Positions 50,461 to 61,084 of a DNA stretch of 64,000 nt are shown in pieces. The stretch comes from Gentiana macrophylla (lineage: Eukaryota > Streptophyta > Magnoliopsida > Gentianales > Gentianaceae). Below the pieces are notes generated by a model. The model was not told the DNA's origin, searched no databases, and saw nothing but the letters and a program-made list of their open reading frames with translations. Within the stretch, counting starts at the first letter, position 1. The number at the start of each line of letters is the position of its first letter. The translations under genes and the position numbers were made by a program. Location of the stretch: positions 103,859,345 through 103,923,344 of the forward strand of contig CM047806.1 of NCBI GenBank assembly GCA_026214975.1. The letters run 5' to 3'.

Positions 50461-51650
50461 ATGTTGCTAATATCTTCGATCAAGCCTCAACGAGGAGGAA
50501 GATGTGCTCAGACAGAGGAGCCCCAAAGAAACCTGGAAATTCAAGGGGTGAGATCGAGCTGTAGCCCGAACTGCCGATCCGAGGCTAACCCCGAGGTCTC
50601 CTTACCGAGGATCGAGAGGCCACCCAGCCTCCGGCACACGGCAGATCGAACAGGGAAGATAGTACAGCTATCCTTGACGCTTTCGAGCATGGGTGATCGT
50701 GCTCGCCAACACTCTCGGTCTGGTCGAAAGAGGCCCAGATCCGCCACGAGGCTTTTGAGGGGACATCGTGTTCTTCGGCCGAGTTCCTAGTCGAGCTACC
50801 GATAAGGATCCGCATCCATTGTGTCGCCTCTTTCGACTGCTCGCTATATTTGGACCGTGATCGACTTTGTTGGCCTTACATTTGTTATTTATGTGTTGTT
50901 AAGGCCGGGAAGGAGGTTCTCCATCGCCAATGATTCTCTACCCGTAAGGCTTTCCAGAGAAATGAATCTTCGACCTTTCTTCATTGCAGAATAAACACAA
51001 GGAAGATTCTTGTTCAAAGATGCCCAGATCTCTCGATCCGGAAAAGGTCATGCATGCCCAGCAGTCGAAGCCGAATGAGTTATGAAGCTTCGTAACGCCA
51101 TGAGGAGGTGTCGCGTAAACTTCGAGCCGATCACGAGATGTTGAAGCCGCCATGCCTCGAGCGGATCGCTTAGGCTATTCATGAGTATAAAAGTTCACCA
51201 CTTTATCGGTGCCTCAAGGTTTTATCGGGCCCTATTTTAAGCCATAGGTATGCTCTGGTGTCAACCAAGCAAAGAGCAAAGGTCTCCGAGTTGGTAATCT
51301 CGCATCTTCCACATGGCAAAGCTTTGCAAACCGAAAGTGGCAACGAGTCGTACTGTGCCGACTTTGGGAATTTCAAGCCGTGAAGATTTGGCAGAGAATA
51401 CGGCCGACCGCGACTCCACTGCATCAAAGACTTCACAGCCTCAAAGACACCGAACTCCTTCGATCAAGAATAAGAAACAAATGCACATCCTGAGAACTAT
51501 ACTTTGTTATTTTGTTGAAACTATGCAATATTTCCCAACTTTTGTTACTTTTGCTCTTGACAATTTGTATTTTTGGCCCTTGTGTTGTAATATTTCCTTC
51601 TTTATCATCGCTATGGTTTTGCCTTTGCTTTTGTTTTATGCATAGTCTGT
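50461..51650 (+). pseudogene. Antisense module of the second Ty3 element, second part, unrecognised
   Basis: Charged, Arg/Ser/Glu-rich plus-strand frames (50461-50790 and 51313-51645) are typical of the tail of such extra ORFs, but no motif is recognised and both strands have open frames. The call rests on position and composition only. Confidence 0.3.
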
Positions 51651-51834
51651 AGTCCCTTGCCTCCCTCAAGGACATCGCTTATGAGCTTTGCCTTTCGAAC
51701 GTATGTACTTTAGCATACGCTACGATCATCCGGCCTCGCAGCATTTTTGTGAAGTTTGATTACTTCAACCTTCCAGTATTATAGAAAACGCTGATCGCTT
51801 TTTTTTTTTTTTTTGCCGCTGCACTGCGGGTCAC

Positions 51835-52320
51835 TCCTTCCACCGAGTCCGACCGGGCGGATCGCTTCTCGCAGTCGCGCCTGGCAGACTTGTTTCGATT
51901 TTCCTTGGCAAATTTCTTCATCGAGTCCGACCGCGATCGCTTCGCTGAGTCCGCCCTCGCAGATTTTTCGATTTGCCTGAAAGTTCTCTTCTACCGAGTC
52001 CGACTTGCGGATCGGTTCATGAGTCTGCCTTTGCAGATTTTCTTGATTTGCCTTGGCAAATTTCTTCTATCGAGTCCGACCGCGGATCGTGTCATTGAGT
52101 CTGGCCCCGCAGACTTGTTTCGATTTGCCTTGGCAAATTTCTTTATCGAGTCCCACTCATGGATCAGCTTTGTTGAGTCTATCCTGCATGCATTTTCCTC
52201 GATTTGCCTTGGCAAAGTTCCTTCATCGAGTCCGACCGCTGATCAGCATCGCTGAGTCTGGTCCTACAGACTTATCTTGATTTGCCTTGGCAAAATTTCT
52301 TTCCTCAAGTCGACTCGCAT
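51835..52320. repeat. 76-bp tandem minisatellite, about six copies
   Basis: The anchor GAGTCC(G/C)AC recurs at 51845, 51923, 51996, 52072, 52148 and 52228, at intervals of 78, 73, 76, 76 and 80 bases. Each unit also contains CGATTTGCCTTGGCAAATTT or a close variant, itself partly palindromic. The array lies between the antisense module and the end of pol. Open frames across it are products of the repeat. Confidence 0.9.
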
Positions 52321-52439
52321 TTTAGTTATGATCAGTAACATAATGACAACGCATATATATAGCAATAAAACTATTATTCAATATTTGATGTCCAATACAC
52401 TTTATTGAGAATTCAAAATTAAGAGTGCAAAAATAGTCC

Positions 52440-53370
52440 TGTACTGCCCCAGACGTAAAACTTCCTCAAGTTGGAGGCATTCCACCACGGGCACGCTCTC
52501 GCCATTCACGCCACCCGCTTGATACGCTCCTTAACCTTGGACTTGACCACCTTGTAAGGCCCTTCCCAATTTGGATCCAGCTTGTGGTAGTTGTTTGATG
52601 ACCTCATTCTTTCTCGAGCACCGATCCCCTTCTAAAATACGAGTGTTTAACCGAGAATTGTAATACGAGAAATTTGCTGCTTATACTTAGCCATTCTTAT
52701 GCGATATGTTACGAGCTTCTTCCAGTCGCCCTTGAATGCCTCGAGCTCGCCTTCCGTTGGCCTTCGTCAGTAGAGCGCTCGCCCACGGAGATGATAAGCC
52801 AATCTCGGCCGGGATCACGGATTCGCAACCGATGCTAGGCCGAAAGAGGTTTCCCTGGCCGTAGTTTGAGTTGTTCAGACGCCCACAATATGTTGGGCAA
52901 GTGATCTATCCAATTCTCCTTTTCTTCCTCTAGTTTTTTCTGGCCTTGCCTTGATCTCTGTCTATTAGTCTGCTCGACTTGCCCATTAGCTTGGGGATAC
53001 CCTATGTATGAAGTTGTTGGGTGATATGTAAATCATTGCACTATTCTCTCGGGAAGCGGTCCTACCAGATCTACTCCCACTGATCGAATGGCCTGTGGGA
53101 CACCATCGAATCATGTTGGGACGGCCGATGCGATAAATGGTCTTCAGATATGGCATGATCCGCACTTCTCCACCCATTCCCTAGCATCGCCAAACATTGT
53201 TGGCCAATAATAACCGAACAACCTGCATTTCTCATAAGTGGTTCGTGCTCTTGATGATTTCCGCAGAAATGCCCAAGTGCACTTCCTCGAGTAGGTAGTT
53301 CCTTCTTCCTCGCCACACATCTCACCCAATGAGCAATATATAACTCGCGTAAAGTACGCCATCAAACATC
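52440..53370 (-). pseudogene. Ty3/gypsy integrase (second Tat-like element), decayed
   Basis: 53144-53365 carries the zinc-binding part: RLFGYYWPTMFGDAREWVEK followed by CGSC. The catalytic core region is represented by short frames at 52.9-53.1 kb. The C-terminal domain at about 52.5-52.6 kb reads KLDPNWEGPYKVVKSKVKER. It belongs to the same branch as the left element but differs clearly in sequence. It is broken by stops. Confidence 0.8.
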
Positions 53371-53599
53371 GAGTATCTAATCGCTAAAAGCCTTGTTTTT
53401 TCCTGGCTCTAACTTTGTCTTCGGGGAGGATGTTATCTCTAAGATACAATTAAATTGATACATCCATGTATCGGCTTGTCTCTGATTGGTCAGACACCAT
53501 TGCTCAGAAGCTTCTCTCTTTCAACAACTCCACCAAGATTTTCTTCTCCGATAAAAAAAGTTTGAGGCTAACTTGGACAAGGCATCCGCCTCCTATTCT

Positions 53600-54148
53600 C
53601 GGCTCACGGTATTTGGTCAACCTGACTCAATAAACTTTTCTAAGCGTGAGTGTTAGCGGTTGCTATTACCTCCTCATAGGTTCTTCCTTAGCCTTGTACC
53701 TCCCGCTTATAGGATTTACCACGAGCCGGGAATCACTGCTCACTGCAGATCGCCCCGCCTAAGCCGCCTTCCAACTAAGCCCTCAGAATTAAAGCTTCAT
53801 ACTCACCATTATTTGTAGCCTTAAAATCAAACCTTAGTGCATGGGGAACTCCTCCTTCGGGGTCGACTAGTAAGAGACTCCGCCCTATCCCATCTTTACT
53901 TGATGCTCCATCAACGATAAGTTCCATCGATGTACCTCTTGTTTCGTGATGATCATCTTCTAAAGTAACAGATATTCCTTCGCCAAAAGTCCGCTACAGG
54001 TGGCTTTGATCGCAGCTTCATGGTCTCAAATCAATGTCGATTCCGCCAGCTTCTACAATCCATTTCGCCAACCTACCCGAGGTTTCTCCGGTCGCCCCAA
54101 GATTTGACGTAACGGGCCGATCGGTGATCACAGAATGGGCTTAAATTT
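53600..54148 (-). pseudogene. Ty3/gypsy RNase H (second element), truncated by element H
   Basis: Minus-strand reading gives LIVDGASSKDGIGRSLLLVD, then EGGVPHALRFDFKATNNGEY and EALIL, the Tat-type RNase H domain. Farther upstream it reads PLRQILGRPEKPR and LAKFKP just at the junction with the copia LTR. RT, protease and gag of this element are not found beyond the insertion inside the window. Confidence 0.8.
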
Positions 54149-55536
54149 TGCAAGTGCCAATACACTTGGAATAACTCTCCTTTTATGAGAGTAAATCCTG
54201 GTCTCCAAGTATTAATTAATTAAATAATTAATTAATTAAACAAAATAAAAATATTTTCATTAATGACTAATTGTGACATGTATTGACCAATAGAAATCAA
54301 ATAACAAGTCATCCAACCAATCACATAACAAGAATATCTTTTATTTTCCATAACACAAGAAAATTAATTTTGTGCTAAAAGAGATAATAATAGCGCCACT
54401 TATTAGTGTTAAAAGCCCACATTAAATGTCTTTATGTGTATTATATTATTTAGCCCAACTAAATAATATCCATGCATATCAATTAATTAGCCCACCAATT
54501 AATTATCACTGAGGCCCAAATAACAAGATTATTAGTCCGAATTACAGGCTTTCACATCGGGACCATGGACCTATAACCAAGAGTCTAATAATTAATTATT
54601 CATAGAAATGTAATAAGTACATTAATTATTAATTCGGATTACGCCACCATAAACCCGAAATCGAACTCTACCGATTATAGATGTATACTTATACTCAACC
54701 CATGTAGTAAATAAGTTTACATTGATATAATCACTACATACGGATTAACCCTCCATAGATCAGCTCCATTCTGAGTGGGAAGTCTCCGTGAACACGACTT
54801 CGTAATATCTTATCCTTATTTACCATCAACCCCTCGATGATCAATTAGTACACATATCCGACTAGTAGCTAATTAGTCAAATGTGAACTCCCCGATCGAT
54901 CACTTTCAGGCTAACAAACAAAGTGGATCGCTCTCTACTTCCCGGGCAGAAGGAAATGGATTCCATGTCCGTGAAGATCGTAACCACTTCACCATCCTGA
55001 GATAGTGCCAATGAGAAGCTGGGAACACACATATTTAAGTGAACCGTGAATTCAACACATCAAACACTACCCCGACAAGCAAAGACTCGTGATCACGCTC
55101 AGATTAAGGTTGATCCATATATGATCATCTAATGATTTAATAAGATTCCTCGATTACATGAATTATACCGAGAAATTCAGATTAAATCGGTCCAAATTCT
55201 ATATGAATGCCATCATATATAAATGCCCCACGAAAACCTCTACCGATACCGGATAAGACTATCACACCCTAAGGTCTTCTCGCGCATTATTGGTTTTTAA
55301 TCAAGAGACCCTAAACTCGATTAAGTTCACCACGGACTAACAGCTTAAGCATATCTCCACTAACTCAATCCTCACATGTAATCCATACACTCGAGTTGGT
55401 GGTTACATACGATATACTTAGGTTTGCAATAGTTGTATTACTTACAAGCACAAAGCAAGTAACTAAGGTGAGATAAATTCTGCCATCCATTATTAAAAAC
55501 AATTACACAAATTGTCTTTCGGCACTACACCTAACA
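54149..55536 (-). mobile_element. Copia element H: 3' LTR
   Basis: The high end is CTAACA (TGTTAG on the minus strand), abutting a polypurine tract. The low end is near TGCAAGTGCC, where gypsy RNase H coding stops. A minus-strand TATA (TTTATATATG) is at about 55215-55224. An AT palindromic run TTAATTAATTAAATAATTAA is at about 54212. Confidence 0.65.
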
Positions 55537-55550
55537 ATCTCCCACTTGCA
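55537..55550 (-). other. Polypurine tract of element H
   Basis: The minus strand TGCAAGTGGGAGAT immediately precedes the LTR start, the same type as in element B. Confidence 0.8.
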
Positions 55551-57320
55551 ATTTAAATGACAAGGAACGATTGTTTTGTAGAGCACACCTTCTTTCTCAT
55601 CTTATTCACAACACTCTCCCACTTGCTCTCTAAAAGGCATGAGACATATCCATCAATGCCGCATTCTCCAAGCACTGACTTGGTACATCGATTTGTTAGG
55701 TTGTCGACTTGAGACGATCTTTAGATTGAAACGTTGTCGGTCCTTCCAATCAGCGGTACTTCTCTCAATATGCTTTTGACTTCTTGTGATCGAGAAGATC
55801 CTTCTAAGCTATCTCTTCACCGCTTTCACAATGAAGTGATATCGGCTTATCGCACTCTGGAATTACTCCTTAACAAAAAGGAAATTTAAGCACTATGAGT
55901 AAACACTGAGCCCAAGATCAACTTAATGATCATCCTTAACTGACTACAAGTCATAATCAGCAGATTCAACCATATTCAAGTTTGCAATTAATATACAAGC
56001 ATATGATTCCTCGTTTCAAAGATACTTGAGGATGTACTAAAACCATTATTCAATGCTCGAATATTTAGATTCGACTACTATTGACTTGTTATAACCCGAT
56101 TTGCCGTTATCCAAGAGTGCACTTCTATCCCATTTTCTCTTTATCCGAAGATTTAGAGAATCATTCCCGGTAGGTGTAGGACTACTCTCGATGAATGTTG
56201 CATATGATATGCATGATCGCCTTATTCAATAAGATAGGTGGATAGCCAATGACTCATTCTCGTGAATTTGACCTAATCATATTCTTAGAATATAGTCCAA
56301 TTTTCATCCAGAGAATCTTGCATGTCGGGCTTTCGACTTTCAGATAGCACACCCATGTTGTTTCCAACTGCTTCAAGTGTTATCATTCATGAACACTAAT
56401 ACTACTACTTTACCAATATTGATATCCAAAGCTACAAAAGACTTATTAATATTTTGGTCAAGTCCACATATTTTAAAACATGTGACTTTTAAATGACCGA
56501 GAGGTTCTCTTAAATCCATAAAGGATATAAGCCATGGCAAAGCTTCCTACCAATGGTTCTTTTGAATAAATTAAGATATCGTTAGTCTCGCAAAAATGGT
56601 ATTAGGAATCACCCCTATCTTCTCGCTTTGTAACGAATCCGTTATTCATTTTTAGCTAAAACCCTTCTGCTTCGAATGAATTCAGATTCCGCTTGTTCGG
56701 CAAGAAAGTCTCAGTGAATCACCTCTATTTTTTGTTTTTTAACGAAATCCAAAGAAGATTGAGTGCGAGAGTGTTCAAGGTCCGGTTAACTCTCTACTTG
56801 TCGTGAATCACCCCTATACCACTCAACTTTGCTACCAAAGTTTAAACTTTCCTATTCATTCACTCTTTCCGTAGATCCAATTGCTCCCACGGGCCCCGAG
56901 GCACTCCAGTGGTTCTACAAGTGGTCGAATGTGAAATGAGTACCAAAACTCCATTCACAGGTTAAGGTTTTCAAACCAACCTCTATGATCGTAATCCTAT
57001 ACTGTTCTACACCAAGAGCCATGTACAGTTATCAATCACCCCAAAGAGATCAGAAGTTCACTAAACCACAATGGGTCAATGGTAAACCATACTCCCACCG
57101 TGTCTTGGGTGATTGATATCTGATTTAGTAGTATTTATCAAAGGTACTCACCAACAATCGATGTTGGACGGGTCCATTAAATCGATAGTAACTACTTTGG
57201 GTAAATCGCAGATCTGTTTAAGGTCATATTTATAGATTCTATCGTAAGGTCTGATGCTCAACTCGCCACTTTCTGATCTCAAGAATCTTATAACCAACCT
57301 TACTCGCCCCATTAAGATAT
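55551..57320 (-). pseudogene. Interior of copia element H, unrecognisable, cut by assembly gap
   Basis: The segment should contain the 3' part of pol on the minus strand, but only short frames survive and I could not place RNase H or RT motifs with confidence. It ends at the N run. Confidence 0.35.
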
Positions 57321-57420
57321 NNNNNNNNNNNNNNNNNNNNNNNNNNNNNNNNNNNNNNNNNNNNNNNNNNNNNNNNNNNNNNNNNNNNNNNNNNNNNNNN
57401 NNNNNNNNNNNNNNNNNNNN
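57321..57420. other. Assembly gap (100 N)
   Basis: Exactly 100 N bases, the conventional placeholder for a gap of unknown length. The left and right sides belong to different repeats. Confidence 0.99.
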
Positions 57421-57422
57421 AT

Positions 57423-57863
57423 GTTGCACGTGGTCAAGCCAATGTGGCTTTATTCGGCCGAGTACTAGTGCAACGGTGTGATGATATTCGTAGAGGTTTA
57501 AGCAAGAACGAGCAGCTGCTTCGTAATCCTACTTTTGATGATCCCGCCATCCACCTTGTCACCGCTTCTTATACCTTACCACAAAGTGGGAAACACCTAT
57601 TCCACCACCTTCGAGCCATCCATCGTCATATCCTTTTGGAAGCCAATCTAGTGGGACAGTGTATTTTCGGATGTGTGTTCAGAGACCAACATGTCGAGTT
57701 GGGGGGAGGATTCACTGAGTTTGCACATGTCACAACCGGTATGAGTTCGATGGGTCTTGATAGTTCATCCAGACTACGACTACAGCTTCCACCATCGCCT
57801 TCTCAATGCTTTCCGAGTTCGAGTTTTCAGTTGATCCCGAGGAAGACTAATGATGAAGATTGA
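57423..57863 (+). CDS. Unidentified ORF, 5'-truncated at the gap
   Basis: This frame is open from the gap edge (VARGQANVALFGRVLVQRCD) to a TGA at 57861, at least 146 codons with no internal stop, unusual for this window. It has no ATG near its apparent start, so the true start lies in the gap or upstream. The tail is Ser/Pro-rich (LQLPPSPSQCFPSSSFQLIP) and ends in acidic residues. I recognise no domain. It is followed 0.7 kb later by a plant-transposon-type domain on the same strand, so it may be part of a retroelement. Confidence 0.45.
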   Translation, partial: VARGQANVALFGRVLVQRCDDIRRGLSKNEQLLRNPTFDDPAIHLVTASYTLPQSGKHLFHHLRAIHRHILLEANLVGQCIFGCVFRDQHVELGGGFTEFAHVTTGMSSMGLDSSSRLRLQLPPSPSQCFPSSSFQLIPRKTNDED

Positions 57864-58400
57864 ATTTAATAATTTTTGATTAAACATTTTATTGCACTTT
57901 TTATTCGACATTTGTCATTTAGATATTGGTTGGTTTTCATTTTTCGCTTAGTTTTACAATTGTTTTATAAAATTTGGTTTGCATTCTAGATCGCTTAGTT
58001 TTTATAAACTATAAAAATCACAAAATAATTTCAGATCATTATTGAGTCGTTTTCAAAATATAACTAATGTGTCATTTTATCCGTCTCAGATCAAAGTGGA
58101 TGAATTAATTCAACCATTATCAAATTATCTTCAAGGCAAGTAAGCCTTGTTTCACACGTGAAGTAAAAAACAAAACACAAGTTGTCTTTTACCTCCCTCA
58201 AGAAAAGTAGGATGAGGCCGGACTGAGCCGGCATTTTCCGGACCGGGCCGTGAAGAATGTAAGGCCGAGCCATTCTTGAGTCCGTCTAATGCACACACGT
58301 AAGTTTTTTACTATCTATTTGGCTAAGTAAAAGGAGGAGCAACAAATGCTCATATCTTTACCATCTTCAATTTTCCTTCTTTTATTTTATAGTAAACTTT
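57864..58400. other. AT-rich spacer, no gene seen
   Basis: T-rich sequence follows the ORF end. The segment 58.08-58.3 kb has a minus-strand frame of 60 codons without recognisable content. Confidence 0.4.
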
Positions 58401-58403
58401 AAA

Positions 58404-59110
58404 ATGTCGAACCACTCTTCACCATCGGTTAATTTACGAAGCCTCGATACACCGGATCATCCGAATCTCAAGCTTCTAACGAATATCATTTTACACAATC
58501 GTTTTTGCAAATTCTCCAATCCTATTGGAGAAAGGTTTAAATTTAGATAAGCTTGATCAACTGGGAAAACTATGATCCGTAGTTGTGGTCGGAAGAAATT
58601 TGTCAAGACACCGAGAGGTAGGATAAATGTCTCAATAGTGCGAGAATTTTATTCTCACACTTATGACGACATCTATGATGTAGTCTACACAAATCGTTAT
58701 AGTAAGAGTGAGTGGTCGTTCCTCTCTTCATCTATTATAAATCAACTTTTTGAAATACCACCAGCTACGATGCAAAGACTTTGAAATAAAATGGGGACTA
58801 GACAATGCATACAATCATTTGAATAAAGTACACGAGTCTTTCCAATGTCTGCTCCCGCTTTTGATACAAATCATGACATGTCAACACGAGCTTTACTTCC
58901 ACATCTAGGCGTGCGTGAAGCATTTTATAAATTCTCGAGTTTATCCCACCCGGATTTTGGAAGTTTAGTGAGAATGAAATGCTTCTACTTTTTGCTTTGG
59001 CATTCGGTGTATTTGTTGATCGGGGTATATTGATTCAAAGGACGTTGTTGGAGTTTGCGATCACGAGAGGTAGTAGGGGAAACCTATGCCTAATTCATGG
59101 ATGATATCAC
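58404..59110 (+). pseudogene. Putative plant transposon protein (Transposase_32-like), decayed
   Basis: 58572-58784 reads GRKKFVKTPRGRINVSIVRE followed by FYSHTYDDIYDVVYTNRYSK and INQLFEIP. 58845-59033 continues HPDFGSLVRMKCFYFLLWHS, and a shifted frame gives GVFVDRGILIQRTLLEFAIT. The order (IVREFY, then IN-x-LF, then an alkylating-type LL-x-A followed by VD-x-G) matches the plant transposon protein family of unknown function found in gypsy-type elements. An upstream ATG at 58404 (MSNHSSPSVNLRSLDTPDHP) could be a start, with a stop before the domain. At least two breaks are present. Confidence 0.55.
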
Positions 59111-60434
59111 GCTTGTGTACTCTTCCGAATGGAGTAGTAAGAGTTTGAGACGGATGAAATTTTTTCCGCCTGCAGATAGTCGGTTTGGTTTGCTACCGTT
59201 GATACACCGGGTTGTTCGTCACCATTTGTGAGTTGTTTGTTGGTTTTATTTAAATTTGAATAAGTTAAATTAAGTTAAGTTTGAAGTTTCTTTAGTTGCT
59301 AAGTTTTTCTTTTAAGTTTGTAATAATGTATCTTGTTTAATATATATGTCTTAGTTTTTTAAGTTTGTTTTAATTAGTATACGCTAAAATAAAATCGAAA
59401 AATAACGTTAATAGATAATTTTAATTTTATTTTCTAACCTACTTTTTACTACTTATTGAACATCGACGATGCCACTTCGTAAGTGGGAGTAGAGTTAGTT
59501 AGAAAATTCATTAAAATTTTCAAAAATAGTCAAAACAATAATTATATTATATGTCTAATTTAGATTTTAATAAGATTTTAAGTTTATATAATTGAGTAAT
59601 TAATATTATATATTGTTTTTAGAAAATTATATAAGTATGTTGATATTTATAAGTAAAATTTTTAGAATCATTTTCAATATGAATTATGAGTTTGGAATTG
59701 ACTAAGTTTGTCGATTTTTTGGCACCACAAAATATAACTATAGCCAAATAACCTACTCACTTTGATTAGAGTGATCAAGACCTCACCAAAATTGTAAATT
59801 GTGATTAAATAACCGAGCTTTAGCTATTTTGGTCTACATTTCCTTGAAATACCGCAAGTTTGTACGTACTTATAAAAAGAGATGGAGACATAAAAGCTAA
59901 GTTTTGGTATATGCTGAGATTGGAAAGATTAGATAAGTAGTAGTATATTCGATCTTACCTCATGACACTTGCAACATAGTCGATTTTGGTAATAAGTTCG
60001 ACATATTAATATTCTATAAAAGAATTAAGAACGAAGCACCATATTTACACCAGAATTAATCAAATATCAGGTGATCTTCCTTATCTGTGATTAACAACTT
60101 AAAAATAAAAAGAACAAATCGGTTGTAGCTACCAATGATTGGAGTGAGTAGGGTATTATCACTAAATGTCCTATATCACTATGAGGTAATTAAGCTCCCG
60201 ATTGCCTGATGATAGTAGTCCAAATTTAGGTATTATCACGAAATGTCCTATTGCTTGGAATGAGGGCACAAGATAAATGAAAAGAAAAAGTTGAATCATA
60301 AGATCTCGTGAATTATTACAAGTTTAAGGAAACCGACTTGTAATTTTCGATCGAAAGAGTAATACTCCGATCAATCTTGATGAAGCAATGCCTGTAAGTT
60401 TGATTTTCTACACACACTCACGCTTTTAGTTCTT

Positions 60435-60479
<45 letters not shown>

Positions 60480-61080
60480 TCAAAAAAAAAAAATGTGTTA
60501 TTAATCGATGATTATTTTTGATCAAGAATATAAAGATGTAAGTGACGCATTTACTTTCGCTTTCTTCTTTTTGATTTCTTTTTCCGATTAACCAACATCT
60601 TGAACCTAAACTCTATAAGCCATTTTTTGTCGACTACTTTACCAAGTTTCCGATTCCGCATTTCATAATAGTTATGATTAAAAATAATTCTAATATTTTA
60701 TTTATACTTATTAAGTATTACATATATAATTTTATCTAAATAATATTTAATGTTTAAGTTTATTTCGATTATATACTCTTTCTGCCTTCTTAAGATTTTA
60801 AATTAAGATAGATAATATATTTATAATATTGACAATATAAATTATAATCTGAAAATTATACTTATCTTTTATTATCACTATTTTTTGCTTTATGACGAAG
60901 CAAAAGCTAAGTGAGAGTAATTTGATGTATTATTTTATATGATTAAATATACGTTATATTATTATGTTTTATTAACAAATTCTATATAAAATATATGAAA
61001 TTATGGTATAAAATGTTAATCTTTATAATTTAGAGTAGTTAATAATAATAATAGTAAAAGTTGTAATTTTGTACCGATTT
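59111..61080. other. AT-rich DNA without recognisable genes
   Basis: Only short frames occur. Notable are a 23-bp direct repeat (60152-60174 and 60229-60251, 22 of 23 identical) and a 31-base A run at 60441-60471 followed by a second A run. Confidence 0.5.
60441..60471 (+). repeat. A31 homopolymer
   Basis: A pure run of 31 A, then GAGAAAAATC and a run of 12 A. It could be the tail of a retroposed RNA (LINE or SINE) or a purine tract. No upstream retroposon was recognised. Confidence 0.8.
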
Positions 61081-61084
61081 TAGT

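Noticed and set aside
51890..52280. Open frames of 74-121 codons on both strands
   Set aside because: They follow the 76-bp tandem repeat; the repeat makes several frames open at once.
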